Below are positions 25,693 through 35,093 of a DNA stretch of 64,000 nt, in pieces (the stretch's first letter is position 1; each line of letters begins with the position of its first letter). Location: NCBI GenBank assembly GCA_903861005.1, contig CAIOSP010000011.1:1-64000 (forward strand), read 5' to 3'. This DNA comes from an uncultured Pseudomonadota bacterium. GTDB lineage: Bacteria > Myxococcota_A > UBA796 > GCA-2862545. The notes below the pieces were generated by a model. That model searched no databases and was not told the DNA's origin. It saw only the letters and a program-made list of their open reading frames with translations. The position numbers and the translations under genes are program-made.

Positions 25693-28412
25693 TCCGCCTC
25701 CTCGGACCGGTCCCGTTCGACACCGCCGCCGCAGGCCGCGCGGCGCGTTCGCTGCTCAGCCGCCTGGCCACCGCGCCCGCGGAGATCCCCGTCGGCCAGG
25801 GCTCCCTGCCCGGCCTGTACCTGGTGATGGACGACTCGGGCGCGCTGCGCGGCTTCTGGGTCACGCTCGGCGCGTCCTGGCTGGACGAGGGCACGGTCGG
25901 CGGCGTCACCCCGCCGTTCGCCAAGGCCCTGCTCGACGCGGCCACCGAGGAGCTGTGGTGGGCGCGCTTCCAGGTGGCGCCCATGGTCTTGGGCGCATGG
26001 CGCCCGCTGATCATCGTCGAGTGGCCGGCGAGCTTGGCCGACCGATCCTCCCTGGCGCCCCCGGGCGTGCCCGCCGAGGTCGACCCTGCGGCCGACCCGA
26101 CGCGCCGCGGCCCGTCGCGCTGGCTGGTCCCAGACGGCCTTGAAGAGTCGGTCGCGTCCGAGATCCAGCAGGCGACGAGCGCGCGCTGGGCTCATCTGCC
26201 GCCCGCTCGGTCCCTGCTGTGCATCGTGCGTGGATCGCTGCGCTGGACGCGCGCGGTGCACGAGGGGCGCTTCGAGCTGGTGTACCTCGCCGAGCCGGAG
26301 GCCGAGGGCCTAGGGATCGGCTCGATGCCCGCGTCCTGGACGCGCGACGGCCTCCCCCCCGACGAGTGGATCGAGATCGCGTCCGGACAGGCGACGCGCC
26401 CCGAGGGCGAGCACCAGCTCGGCCACCCGCTCCAGCTGCCGGGCGGTCGCATCGGCTTCCCGATGTCCGGCTGGCTCAGCCGTGAGCTCGACATCCACCC
26501 GTCGCGCCCGATCGACGCCGCGGTCGGACAGCTCGTGTCGCGCGACACGCGCAGCCAAGTCCTCGCCCAGGCCACGCTGGCGGCCGCGGTGACGGCGTGG
26601 GTGCTGATGGGCACGCTCGCGTTCTCCGGCGGCCTGCGCTGGCTGTCGCAGCCCACCGTGCAGGGCGCCGCCCCCGCGCTGGAGCCCGCCGCGCAGCCCG
26701 CGTTCTCAGTCTGCTCCGCCGACCACGGACGCTTTGTCGACCAGCTCTCTTGCCAGGTCGAGTACATCGCCGCCGGGGGCGAGCCCGGGAAGGCCAGCTG
26801 CGCCGACGCCCGCCACGAGACCGACCTGCAGGCGTCCTGGTGTGGCCTGCGCGATCGCACGCTCGACGGCACCAACGCGCCGTCCGGCTACCCGTGGGCG
26901 GACGCCGCGGCGGCGCAGGCCTGCTTCGAGGTGCTCGACAAGCCTTGGGAGTACGCGCTCGGCGGCATCGGCGACACCGTCGCCAACCCCGGCAAGCTGC
27001 TGGAGGACCCCAAGCTGCGCGTGAACTCGCTGGTCGAGCTGGTCGCGAGCCTGGACGCCGGCTGCAACGCCTACCGCGAGCGCATGGAGAAGCTGGTCGA
27101 CGGCGCGATCCTGGCGGCCCACGTGGGCGGCGAGGACGGCGAGGCCAAGGCGCTGCAGGACCAGGCCTTCGCGGTGGCGACGCAGGGCCAGTCGCCCACG
27201 TCCAGGCTGTGCATGGAGGCCGGCCGCAGCCAGCCGATCGAGGCCTCGACCGAGCTGTTCGGCCTGTGCGGCGCCGACTCCGCCGAGGACAGCTGGCGCG
27301 AGGTCGTGCCCTGGCGCGCGCTCGGCGGCGAGCCCCCCCACGACGTGCCGTCGGTCATCGACCGCTACGTCGCGGCGCGCTTCGCCGCGTCGCCGCCGCG
27401 TGAGGGTCGCTGGGCCTGTCACTCTCTGCTCGCCGCCAGCCTGGGCGGCGGCGTGAGCCCGGGCGTGTGGGATCAGGTCGTGCCCGCGCCGGAGAGCTAC
27501 CGCAGCGGCGGCTCGCGCAACCAGCTCGGGCTGGACTCGTGGGTCTTGGCGTCGCGCACAGACAACCCGCCCAGCGACGTCTGCTGGAACGAGGTGGCCC
27601 GCATGTTGGCCGCCTACACCCCCGCCCACCCGCTGCTGTCCGAGCCCAAGCCGGACGGCTGGCCTTCGGCCGAGCAGCAGGTCTGCGGTCAGGTCTGCAC
27701 CGACTACTTCCACCTCGCCAAGCCCTCGTCCGCTTCGGGCGGCGCGCTCGCGTCCACGGCCACCGCGTGGGCCACGCCGGGCTCCGACCTCGCCGCGTGT
27801 GTGGACCGCTCTGCCCCGGGCCTTGGCCGCGCGGGCGGGATCGACGACCGCTTCGACAAGCTCGCCATCCCTTGGAACCGCGCCCGCGACGGGTCTTGGG
27901 TGGTGCCCGAGTACGCCGACGTCTGCGCGTTCAACCTGCTCGCGCAGGGCCTGGTGCCCGACGTGCTCCCCGCCGATCTGCCCGCCACCAGCTGGGCCGG
28001 ACAGTCCGTCCCCGGCAGCAAGATCGCGGGTGGCGTCACCGGCGCCGCCGCCCAGTCCGCCGCCGCGCTCGTCGAATACGGCCGCAACCGCAGCTCCGCG
28101 ACCTGCGGGCGCGTCGCCGTGCAGTGCTTCGTCCGTAAGATGCTCGACGTGACCGGCGATCCCTCCCTCGGCCCGCAGCTCTGGCCCGAAACCTGGAAGC
28201 GCCGCGTGGACGACCTGAGCCGCGCGTCCTCCGACGATCTGGCCGACGAGCCATGGTGCCGCGTGATCCGTCCGTTCCTGCCGGTCGACGGCCGACTGCC
28301 CGAGGGTGAGCTCGACTACCCTTGCGTGGTCGGCGTCACCGAGGCCCGCGAGCGCGTCGCCCGCGCGGTCAACCGCTTCGCCGCCGGCGTCACCGAGGGC
28401 GCCAAGCCATGA
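25689..28412 (+). CDS. Large single-span protein with Cys-rich periplasmic domain, unknown family
   Basis: 907 residues from the ATG overlapping the previous stop. Residues 1-290 are soluble and start MIRLLGPVPFDTAAAGRAAR. A single hydrophobic segment lies at about 296-318 (AAAVTAWVLMGTLAFSGG). The following ~580 residues contain many cysteines (for example FSVCSADHGRF, LSCQVEYIAAGG, ACFEVLDKPWE, GLCGADSAEDSW), which suggests disulfides in the periplasm. The topology of cytoplasmic N-domain, one span and large outer domain recalls membrane-complex proteins such as TssM, but I see no TssM sequence motif. Unknown family; a role in spanning the envelope is inferred. Confidence 0.7.
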   Translation: MIRLLGPVPFDTAAAGRAARSLLSRLATAPAEIPVGQGSLPGLYLVMDDSGALRGFWVTLGASWLDEGTVGGVTPPFAKALLDAATEELWWARFQVAPMVLGAWRPLIIVEWPASLADRSSLAPPGVPAEVDPAADPTRRGPSRWLVPDGLEESVASEIQQATSARWAHLPPARSLLCIVRGSLRWTRAVHEGRFELVYLAEPEAEGLGIGSMPASWTRDGLPPDEWIEIASGQATRPEGEHQLGHPLQLPGGRIGFPMSGWLSRELDIHPSRPIDAAVGQLVSRDTRSQVLAQATLAAAVTAWVLMGTLAFSGGLRWLSQPTVQGAAPALEPAAQPAFSVCSADHGRFVDQLSCQVEYIAAGGEPGKASCADARHETDLQASWCGLRDRTLDGTNAPSGYPWADAAAAQACFEVLDKPWEYALGGIGDTVANPGKLLEDPKLRVNSLVELVASLDAGCNAYRERMEKLVDGAILAAHVGGEDGEAKALQDQAFAVATQGQSPTSRLCMEAGRSQPIEASTELFGLCGADSAEDSWREVVPWRALGGEPPHDVPSVIDRYVAARFAASPPREGRWACHSLLAASLGGGVSPGVWDQVVPAPESYRSGGSRNQLGLDSWVLASRTDNPPSDVCWNEVARMLAAYTPAHPLLSEPKPDGWPSAEQQVCGQVCTDYFHLAKPSSASGGALASTATAWATPGSDLAACVDRSAPGLGRAGGIDDRFDKLAIPWNRARDGSWVVPEYADVCAFNLLAQGLVPDVLPADLPATSWAGQSVPGSKIAGGVTGAAAQSAAALVEYGRNRSSATCGRVAVQCFVRKMLDVTGDPSLGPQLWPETWKRRVDDLSRASSDDLADEPWCRVIRPFLPVDGRLPEGELDYPCVVGVTEARERVARAVNRFAAGVTEGAKP

Positions 28413-29866
28413 TCGCCATGCTCCGCCGCCTCGCCATCTCGCCGAAGAGCAACCTCGATCTGCTGGCCGCATGGGTCGTCACGGTCGCCGTCCACACGGT
28501 GGTGCCGGACGAGGTCATCCTCGCGCGGCTCGACTTGGTGCCTTGGTTCACGCTGTGCATGACGCTCGTCGCCGTCCTGCGCGCCCAGCCGCTCGGCGAC
28601 CCGCACCACCCCTCGCTGTCGGTGCGTCGCGCGTCGTGGTCGGGCCTGTTCGGTCGGGTCGGCTACGCGCTCGCCCCCATCGCCACGCTGCTCGTGTACG
28701 ACGCGGCCGCCGGTCGCGCGGATCCCTGGGGCACCGACCTGCTGACGCCCATCGCGGCGGCGGCGTGCTTGGTGGTGGCGGTGCTGCTGACCATCGGCAA
28801 CGCGCAGGGGTTGACCTCGTGGAACCCGCCGGGGCCCAACACCTTCGTCGTGTGGACGCTGCGAGGCCTGCTCTTCCTCGGGGTGGTCGTGGTCCTCGGG
28901 CACTACAACACCGCGCCGGTCACGCGCGGGCCTGGCGCGACGGCCGCCGCGCTGCTCGGCGCGCAGTTCCTGGCGCTCGGCCTGCTGCCCGACCGCATTC
29001 AGTCCTACCGGCAGCGCCGCGCCGCCGGTCGCCGCGACGGCAAGATGCACAACCCGCCCGCCTTCCGCTTTCTGCTCGCGGCGTTTGGCCCTAGCCTTGG
29101 GCTGGGGCTGCTGATCGTCGTGCACGACGCGCTGGGCATGACGATCAGCTTCACGCAGTCGACGGTGGTGTCGCTGCACGTGTTCGCGTGGGCCGCGGTC
29201 ATCTGGCCGCCGCGCGTGCCGGTGGCCGTCAGCTGCATCCTGCACGAGGTCGTCCCGTCCGGCGGCGGCGACCCCGCGGTGAGCGGCACCAAGGCGTCGT
29301 TCGACCTGCCGGCGAAGGGCGCGCTGCGCCTGGACCCGCTCGCGATCAAGCGCGTCAGCATCCTGCACCACTGGGTCGTCCCCGTGCAGGACCCGCGCAT
29401 CGAGGACTTCGACGATCCGGTGCGCCTGCTGTGGTCGCGCCCGTCGCTGCCGCTGCCCTACCACGTGCTCGGCGAGGCCACGTTCGAGCCGGACGACGCC
29501 ACGCAGCTGCCGCAGTGGGACACCATCACCATCCGCCTCGACGAGCAGCGTGACGTGGGCCGCCTGTCGGACGGCAACGTGCAGACCCGTCGCCTGGCCG
29601 TGCTGCGCCCCTTCCCCACCCGCGGCCGCGGCGGCGCGCGCACCGTGCGCACCTACCGCTGGGACAAGCGCGTGGCGCCCGGCGCGCTTCAGGTGGTCGA
29701 CGCCACCACCCAGAGCATCGAGCTGCGCAACGGCGACCTGCTCGTCCTGTCGACCGAGGGCGTCGCCCGCGCGTACGAGCTGGAGATCGCCGCGCCGATC
29801 TTCGCGTCCGATGAGCTCGCCCATCGCCGCGGCCCCCACCTCGAAGACTACGTGGGGGTCTCGTGA
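28409..29866 (+). CDS. Polytopic membrane protein with C-terminal soluble domain
   Basis: 485 residues, ATGA overlap with the preceding gene. The first ~290 residues hold seven or eight hydrophobic helices (for example VPWFTLCMTLVAVL, PIAAAACLVVAVLLTIG, TLRGLLFLGVVVVLGHY, FGPSLGLGLLIVVHDAL). The last ~195 residues are soluble and strand-rich (DTITIRLDEQRDVGRL, GALQVVDATTQSIELRNGDLL). I do not recognise a transporter or enzyme family. Operon position between two single-span proteins makes a membrane platform for the CIS the simplest hypothesis. Confidence 0.7.
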   Translation: MIAMLRRLAISPKSNLDLLAAWVVTVAVHTVVPDEVILARLDLVPWFTLCMTLVAVLRAQPLGDPHHPSLSVRRASWSGLFGRVGYALAPIATLLVYDAAAGRADPWGTDLLTPIAAAACLVVAVLLTIGNAQGLTSWNPPGPNTFVVWTLRGLLFLGVVVVLGHYNTAPVTRGPGATAAALLGAQFLALGLLPDRIQSYRQRRAAGRRDGKMHNPPAFRFLLAAFGPSLGLGLLIVVHDALGMTISFTQSTVVSLHVFAWAAVIWPPRVPVAVSCILHEVVPSGGGDPAVSGTKASFDLPAKGALRLDPLAIKRVSILHHWVVPVQDPRIEDFDDPVRLLWSRPSLPLPYHVLGEATFEPDDATQLPQWDTITIRLDEQRDVGRLSDGNVQTRRLAVLRPFPTRGRGGARTVRTYRWDKRVAPGALQVVDATTQSIELRNGDLLVLSTEGVARAYELEIAAPIFASDELAHRRGPHLEDYVGVS

Positions 29867-31431
29867 TCTCGCTGCTGTTCTGGATCACCGCCGCCACCGC
29901 AGGCGACTGGCGTCTCGTCGCCGCCTACGACGCGTCCGCCGTGGCCACCGTCGCGCCGGAGGAGCCGCGCTTCGTGTGGCGCCCGGTCGACGAGATGTCG
30001 ACGTCGTGCGGGCCGGCCAAGAGCCCAGACGGCCTGGGCATGTTCGAGGCCGAGACGGTCGCGAACGGGCTGGCGCCGACGCTCGCGCTGGTGCTGGAGC
30101 GCACGGTCCACCAGGGCGAGTCTGCGTCGCTCTCTAGCGACGACGTGCGCGTGTCGATCGGCGGCATGTCGACCGACGGTCAGGAGCGGCGCGTGCTGCT
30201 CCACCCGATGGTCGAGCCGCGTCACCTGGCGATCGAGATCAAGGCGCCGTCCGGCACCGAGCGCTTCGGCCAGCTCGTGCGCACGCAGCTCGAGGTCGAG
30301 ACCTGCCTGGAGCACAAGGTCGGCCGGGGCTGGACCGGCCAGGACGCCGTGCGCCTTCGCCAGGCCTTCATGCTGACGCCGCCGCGCACGATGCTCGCCA
30401 GCCGCAAGTACTTCGGCGGCGAGCGCGACCCGGTCCCCGCGCTGCTCGGCCCGCCCGACGCGTGTGTCATCGGCGCCGCGGACACCACCCGCGCCACCAT
30501 CGGCCGCGGCGAGGGCAGCCTGACCCTCGTCCCGACGGACGTGTGGGGCGCTGCCCTTCGCGCGTGCGACGTCACGGCGCTGACCGGCGCCGTCATCCCC
30601 TCGACCGAACGCCTCCTCCCGCTCGCGCTGACTGGCGCCGGCGCCGCTGAGACGCGCACGGCGCGCTGGGAGCACCTGGAGGTGTTGATGGGCAGCGACG
30701 TCGCGGAGCCCACCGAAGCCCAGGTCCACGTGACCCTGCGCTACGCCGACAGCTGCCTGTTCGACGGCCCCCTGTTCCGCCCCGGCCAGAAAGCGGCGCT
30801 GGAAGATCTGCTCGCCAAGGTCCCGCATCGCTACCCGGTGCTGCACTCCGACCTCGCCGATCTCGTCGTCCTGATGGTCCCCAACTGGCAGCTCGTGGAG
30901 GCGCTTCGTCAGATCCAGGCGCCGGACCCGGACGCCGAGTCCGACCTGCCGCCCGCGGGCGTCGCCGACGCGGTCGGCTTCCTGCTCGCCAACCCCGAGC
31001 ACCTCTTCGTGCAGGTTCGCCCCACGTCGCACCCGTCGGACGGGTCGTGCCCCGCGCCCGACGCCGCCGCGGAGGACGCGCACGTCGAGCAGGCCGAGGT
31101 CTGGTCCAACCTGGCGGGCGTGATGCGTTCGCGCACGCTGGGCCAGCCGTGGGGCTACACGGTCGGGCTGCTCGCCGGTCGCTCGTCGATCGTGCTCCCT
31201 CGCGCGCAAGCACCGACCTGGACGCAGACGCTCGCCGCCCAACGCGGCACCGAGCAAGCCGCGCTGTTGATCTGCCTGTGCGTCGTGTTCGGCGTCCTGG
31301 GGATCGGCCTGCGCCGCGTCCCGGACCTGTGGGCCCGTATCCCCGTCGAGCGGGCGTTCTACTGGCCAGGCGTCGCCAAGTTCGTGCCGCCCGAGGCCGA
31401 AGTCGGCGCCCCGCCAGAGGCGGAGGGATGA
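29863..31431 (+). CDS. Exported protein with C-terminal membrane anchor, unknown family
   Basis: 522 residues from a GTG start overlapping the previous stop. The N-terminus MISLLFWITAATAGDW is a short signal peptide, probably cleaved near residue 13. The ~450-residue outer domain has no family that I recognise. A hydrophobic helix at about 465-485 (AALLICLCVVFGVLGIGL) is followed by a basic cytoplasmic tail ending EAEVGAPPEAEG. The expected topology is periplasmic domain, single anchor and short cytoplasmic end. This is the third or fourth envelope protein in a row within the CIS operon. Confidence 0.68.
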   Translation: MISLLFWITAATAGDWRLVAAYDASAVATVAPEEPRFVWRPVDEMSTSCGPAKSPDGLGMFEAETVANGLAPTLALVLERTVHQGESASLSSDDVRVSIGGMSTDGQERRVLLHPMVEPRHLAIEIKAPSGTERFGQLVRTQLEVETCLEHKVGRGWTGQDAVRLRQAFMLTPPRTMLASRKYFGGERDPVPALLGPPDACVIGAADTTRATIGRGEGSLTLVPTDVWGAALRACDVTALTGAVIPSTERLLPLALTGAGAAETRTARWEHLEVLMGSDVAEPTEAQVHVTLRYADSCLFDGPLFRPGQKAALEDLLAKVPHRYPVLHSDLADLVVLMVPNWQLVEALRQIQAPDPDAESDLPPAGVADAVGFLLANPEHLFVQVRPTSHPSDGSCPAPDAAAEDAHVEQAEVWSNLAGVMRSRTLGQPWGYTVGLLAGRSSIVLPRAQAPTWTQTLAAQRGTEQAALLICLCVVFGVLGIGLRRVPDLWARIPVERAFYWPGVAKFVPPEAEVGAPPEAEG

Positions 31432-31559
31432 GCCCAACTCCGCCGTCCGGCAAGATCGACCCCCGCACGATCGAGCGCCTCGCCAAGGCGCTCGCCGACG
31501 CGCTGGAGGCCCGCATCGCCGCCCTCCGCAAGCACGAAAAACTCCGCAAGGACGCCTAG
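31428..31559 (+). CDS. Small helical protein (43 residues)
   Basis: A 43-codon frame whose ATG overlaps the previous stop (ATGA) and whose TAG is directly followed by the next start (TTG). It encodes a Pro-rich start and one long amphipathic helix (RTIERLAKALADALEARIAA) ending in a Lys/Arg-rich tail. The overlap at both ends and the clean codon pattern support a real gene. Function unknown; a small assembly or docking helix is possible. Confidence 0.5.
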   Translation: MSPTPPSGKIDPRTIERLAKALADALEARIAALRKHEKLRKDA

Positions 31560-34500
31560 TTGCCTGTTCGCAAGCCACTGCTGACCAAGCCGCGGGTGAT
31601 GCTCGCGACGCTGCAGAACCGCCAGGGCGGCTTGCGTGTGTCGTGGACAGGCTCGCTGACGGGTGCGCGGTGGAGCTCGTTGCTGGCCATGGCAGCCAAG
31701 CGGTCACCGCTCGCATCGATGGCGCCCCGACAGACCGACCAGGAGCCGGGTCAGCTGACGCACCGCGGCGGCATCACCACGATGCGGGACGAGTCGGCGT
31801 CCGTCCAGTCGCAGACGCTGATCCCGGCCGAGCCCACGGCCGCCGGCGTGGCGATGACCGGCTTTGTGAGCATGCCCAAGGGGGCGTCGGCGCCAAGCGC
31901 CCCGACCCAGCCCAAGCTCCCTGAGTCCATCCCCATCGTCGTCGTTGTCCCCCGGCCGCCGCCCCAGGAGACGCCGGACCCGCCGCCCCTGCCGCCGCGT
32001 CCGCGTCTCCACGCGAAGTCCCCGCCCCCGCCGCTGACGCGTCCGCGCCGGCAGGCCGACCCCCACGTGTCCCCGCCGCCGCACGGCGCGAGGGAGACGA
32101 CCACGCCGCCTGGCCCGTCCGCCACCACGCTGCGCCCCGGGCCGACGACCACGCAGTCCGACGCTCCGCCCGTGGGACCACGCCCGGTGCCGCCGCCCAA
32201 GCGCTTCGGGCCGTTCCGACGCCCGGTGCGCGCGCTGCTGTCCACCGCGCCGCTCCCGCTCACCGGCCTGGGCTCGTCGCCGCAGCAGCCCTCCACGCTC
32301 GCGCCGCCGATGCCGCCTGCGCCGTTGGGCGTCGGCCCCAAGCCGCCGCGCCCCCCTCGCCCCCGGCGCCCCCGCGACGTGCGCGGCCCGGTCGACGCGC
32401 CCCCGCTCCCGCAGACGCCGGAAGGCTCCTCTTCGTCGCCGCTGCCGGTGACCCGCGAGCGCGCGAGCGCGCCGCCGACGCCGCCGAGGCTCCCGCCGCG
32501 CATCACCGAGCCGCCGCTACCCAAGGCGCCGCGGCGCCTGGGTCCCACCGCGCTCGGGCTGGCGTCCACCCAGGTCGGCGCAGATCGGGCGCTTGGCCTC
32601 GTCCGCCGGCACAGCGCCTCGCTGCTGGTGCGCTCGCGTCGCGATCCGAACCGCGGTCCGTCGCCCCTCCCGCCCACGCCGCTGACGTCGCCGCAGGGTC
32701 TGGTCACGCCTCAGCCTCGCGATCGCACGGAGTCGACGCCGCCGCAGGGGCTCGTGTTGTCGCCGACCGATCTGGTTCGGTCGCCCACCCCGACGCCCTC
32801 GGCTGAAGGCTTCGGGTCTCGGCTGCGCGCGGCGACGCTGCCGCTCAGTCTAGCGCCCATCCTCAGCCGTGGTGCGAGCCCCACCCAGTTCCGCTTCTCG
32901 CCCGAGCTGACCACGGTCGTGCCGACGATCGACCCCGTGACGCATTCGCCGTCCCCGCAGCCGCTGCCCACGCGCGCGCCTACGCTGATGGAGCGCGTGC
33001 GCGCCATGGTGGGCGGCATCGTGAGCGGCCAGCCGCCCCCTCCCACGATCAAGACCGCGTCCGAGCAGCTGAAGGAGGCGCACGCGCTCTCCGACCGGCT
33101 CGACGAGGTGGTGAAGCGTCTGCCCAAGACGGTGGTCGGGCAGGACCCGACGACCGCGCCCACCGAGGATCGGACGCCCGGCCGCACCACCGGCGCCGAG
33201 GCCCTTGCGCAGGCGCACGAGCTCTCGGACCGGCTCGACAAGGTCACCGACTCCGTCCACGGCTCCAAGCCGGCGCGGATCGGGCTCAAGCGCATGGCGC
33301 GCGGCAGCCTCCTGACACCGTCCGCGCTGGTGCTGGGATCGGTCAGCCCGCCCAAGACCATGCGGAGCATGGACCGTCAGGTGATCGTGCCGGAGCAGGT
33401 CGGCGACTCGCCGTCGAGCACGCCGCAGGCGCCGCCCGAGACCAGCGCCGTCCGGCCCGCCCCCCGCCCGACAGCGCCGTGGCGATCAGACTCGCCGACC
33501 GACTACACCTCGAGATTCTCACCGCTGGAGCCGTACGCCAAGCAGGCCTTCAAGCTCGCCAAGCGGGCCACCGCCGCGTGGTGGCCCACGTGGAGCCGCG
33601 TCCCCAAGCGTCCTCAAGCGATCGACGTGCTCACCGGGCGCTTCGCCCGCGCGCTCTACATCGCCGACCTCCGCGCGGAGTTCTCACTGAGCAGCCGGCA
33701 GAGGAGCCAGCTCTATGAGTTTGAGGAAGACGAGGCCGCCGATCTGCACGAATTCGGTAGCAACCTCCTGCTCGACAGGGCCCTGGACCGTCCCTTCAAG
33801 GGCGAGATGCCCGAGGAGCCGAAGCCCAAGCAGGGAGGATTGCGCGGCGCCGTGGGGAGCCGTTCGACCGCACTGCGCACGTCCGGCATGGGCACGCCGC
33901 GCCTCATGCGCGACACCGAAACGCGGCACACGGTCATCCCGGACGTCCCCGCGTCCAAGCTCGACTCGGGCGGAAAGCCCGACGGCAAAGTCGGTGAGTC
34001 CGACAGCGAGAGGCCGAGCGCGGTTCGTTACGGGAGTTCGGCCCACGCGCGGTACGATGGACGTGCCACGGTGCTGGCCGATTGGCGCAACAACCGAATC
34101 GACAACAAGGACTTCAAGAACGACCACGAGCTGGCGCGGAAGGCGCTGGAAGACCTGAACTACGAGGAAAAGGTCAAGGGCAACCGACCGGAGACGCCCG
34201 AACGCAAGCTGCGAAAGAAGCTCGAAGGAATCCTCGAGTCGGAGGACAACGCCAAGACCCTCGACGCAGAGATCGACGCACAGACCGACCTGCGCCCCGC
34301 GGAGCGCGTCCGGTGGCACCGCGCGTCCAAGCTCGGCGAGCGGTCTCACAAGGCCTGGTGGCCCACCTGGATCACGCGCGACGTCGTGGTCACGTGGAAG
34401 AAGCGTGTCGTCGACGGGGAAGAGCGTGAGGTCAGGGAAAGCCGCCTGCAGGCCGCCCCCAAGCGGCCCAGCGTGCGATCGATGTCCGCACGCTACGTGC

Positions 34501-35093
34501 GCGCGCTGGAGATCGTCGAGATCCGCGCCAAGCCGAAGCGCACGGCGGACGATCAGCGACGGCTCATGGACCTCACCGACGAGGAGGACGCGGAGCGCGC
34601 CAAGATGGGCAGCTGGCTGCACCTCGACCTGCTGCTCAAGCGCCACAGCGCGCGAGACGGGGCGTCTATCCGAACGTCGGTCGTGCAGGAGTCCGACGAT
34701 CCCGACGCGCCGTCCGTCATCTATGACGACGTCGAGCAGATCGTGCTCTCCTCGCGCAAGCGCTCGTCCGACGGGACCGCGCCGCCGCGCCCGACCGCCC
34801 AGCAGATCCCGCCGGTGCCCACACCCCCGCCGGTCCCCGTCGAACAAGGCGGGCTCGAGCCGGACGCGCAGTCCAAGCTCGAGCTCAGCCCCAAGACGTC
34901 CACCGCGCCGCCGCAGCCCGCGTCGTCGCCGCCGACGGTGGACCAGCTCCTCTCCGCCATGGATGAAAACACGCTCGCCCGCCTTGTCCAGCGCGTGCTG
35001 GACGACAAGCAGGAAGGGAGCGCGGTGCTCGCCAGGGCGATTGACCTGCTCGAGCGTCGTGCGCGCTTCGGCGCGCTACGGGAAGTCCGATGA
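31560..35093 (+). CDS. Proline-rich 1177-residue protein with duplicated AWWPTW domain
   Basis: The TTG start abuts the previous stop, with AAGGA upstream. Residues 1 to about 480 are an extremely Pro/Arg/Thr-rich, probably unfolded region. Around 500 and 545 lie two similar helical segments (LKEAHALSDRLDEVVKRLP and LAQAHELSDRLDKVTDSV). Two copies of a domain of about 100 residues follow, near 655-755 and 918-1030. Each contains AWWPTW, a P-K-RP segment, R-ARAL-I--RA or R-VRAL-IVEIRA, and an acidic DEE-EA stretch leading into a LL-LDRAL or LDLLLKRH end. The last 110 residues are again Pro-rich. I recognise no family. Candidates are a tape measure, an envelope-spanning scaffold or a cargo protein; only its place in the operon is certain. 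Confidence 0.7.
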   Translation: MPVRKPLLTKPRVMLATLQNRQGGLRVSWTGSLTGARWSSLLAMAAKRSPLASMAPRQTDQEPGQLTHRGGITTMRDESASVQSQTLIPAEPTAAGVAMTGFVSMPKGASAPSAPTQPKLPESIPIVVVVPRPPPQETPDPPPLPPRPRLHAKSPPPPLTRPRRQADPHVSPPPHGARETTTPPGPSATTLRPGPTTTQSDAPPVGPRPVPPPKRFGPFRRPVRALLSTAPLPLTGLGSSPQQPSTLAPPMPPAPLGVGPKPPRPPRPRRPRDVRGPVDAPPLPQTPEGSSSSPLPVTRERASAPPTPPRLPPRITEPPLPKAPRRLGPTALGLASTQVGADRALGLVRRHSASLLVRSRRDPNRGPSPLPPTPLTSPQGLVTPQPRDRTESTPPQGLVLSPTDLVRSPTPTPSAEGFGSRLRAATLPLSLAPILSRGASPTQFRFSPELTTVVPTIDPVTHSPSPQPLPTRAPTLMERVRAMVGGIVSGQPPPPTIKTASEQLKEAHALSDRLDEVVKRLPKTVVGQDPTTAPTEDRTPGRTTGAEALAQAHELSDRLDKVTDSVHGSKPARIGLKRMARGSLLTPSALVLGSVSPPKTMRSMDRQVIVPEQVGDSPSSTPQAPPETSAVRPAPRPTAPWRSDSPTDYTSRFSPLEPYAKQAFKLAKRATAAWWPTWSRVPKRPQAIDVLTGRFARALYIADLRAEFSLSSRQRSQLYEFEEDEAADLHEFGSNLLLDRALDRPFKGEMPEEPKPKQGGLRGAVGSRSTALRTSGMGTPRLMRDTETRHTVIPDVPASKLDSGGKPDGKVGESDSERPSAVRYGSSAHARYDGRATVLADWRNNRIDNKDFKNDHELARKALEDLNYEEKVKGNRPETPERKLRKKLEGILESEDNAKTLDAEIDAQTDLRPAERVRWHRASKLGERSHKAWWPTWITRDVVVTWKKRVVDGEEREVRESRLQAAPKRPSVRSMSARYVRALEIVEIRAKPKRTADDQRRLMDLTDEEDAERAKMGSWLHLDLLLKRHSARDGASIRTSVVQESDDPDAPSVIYDDVEQIVLSSRKRSSDGTAPPRPTAQQIPPVPTPPPVPVEQGGLEPDAQSKLELSPKTSTAPPQPASSPPTVDQLLSAMDENTLARLVQRVLDDKQEGSAVLARAIDLLERRARFGALREVR

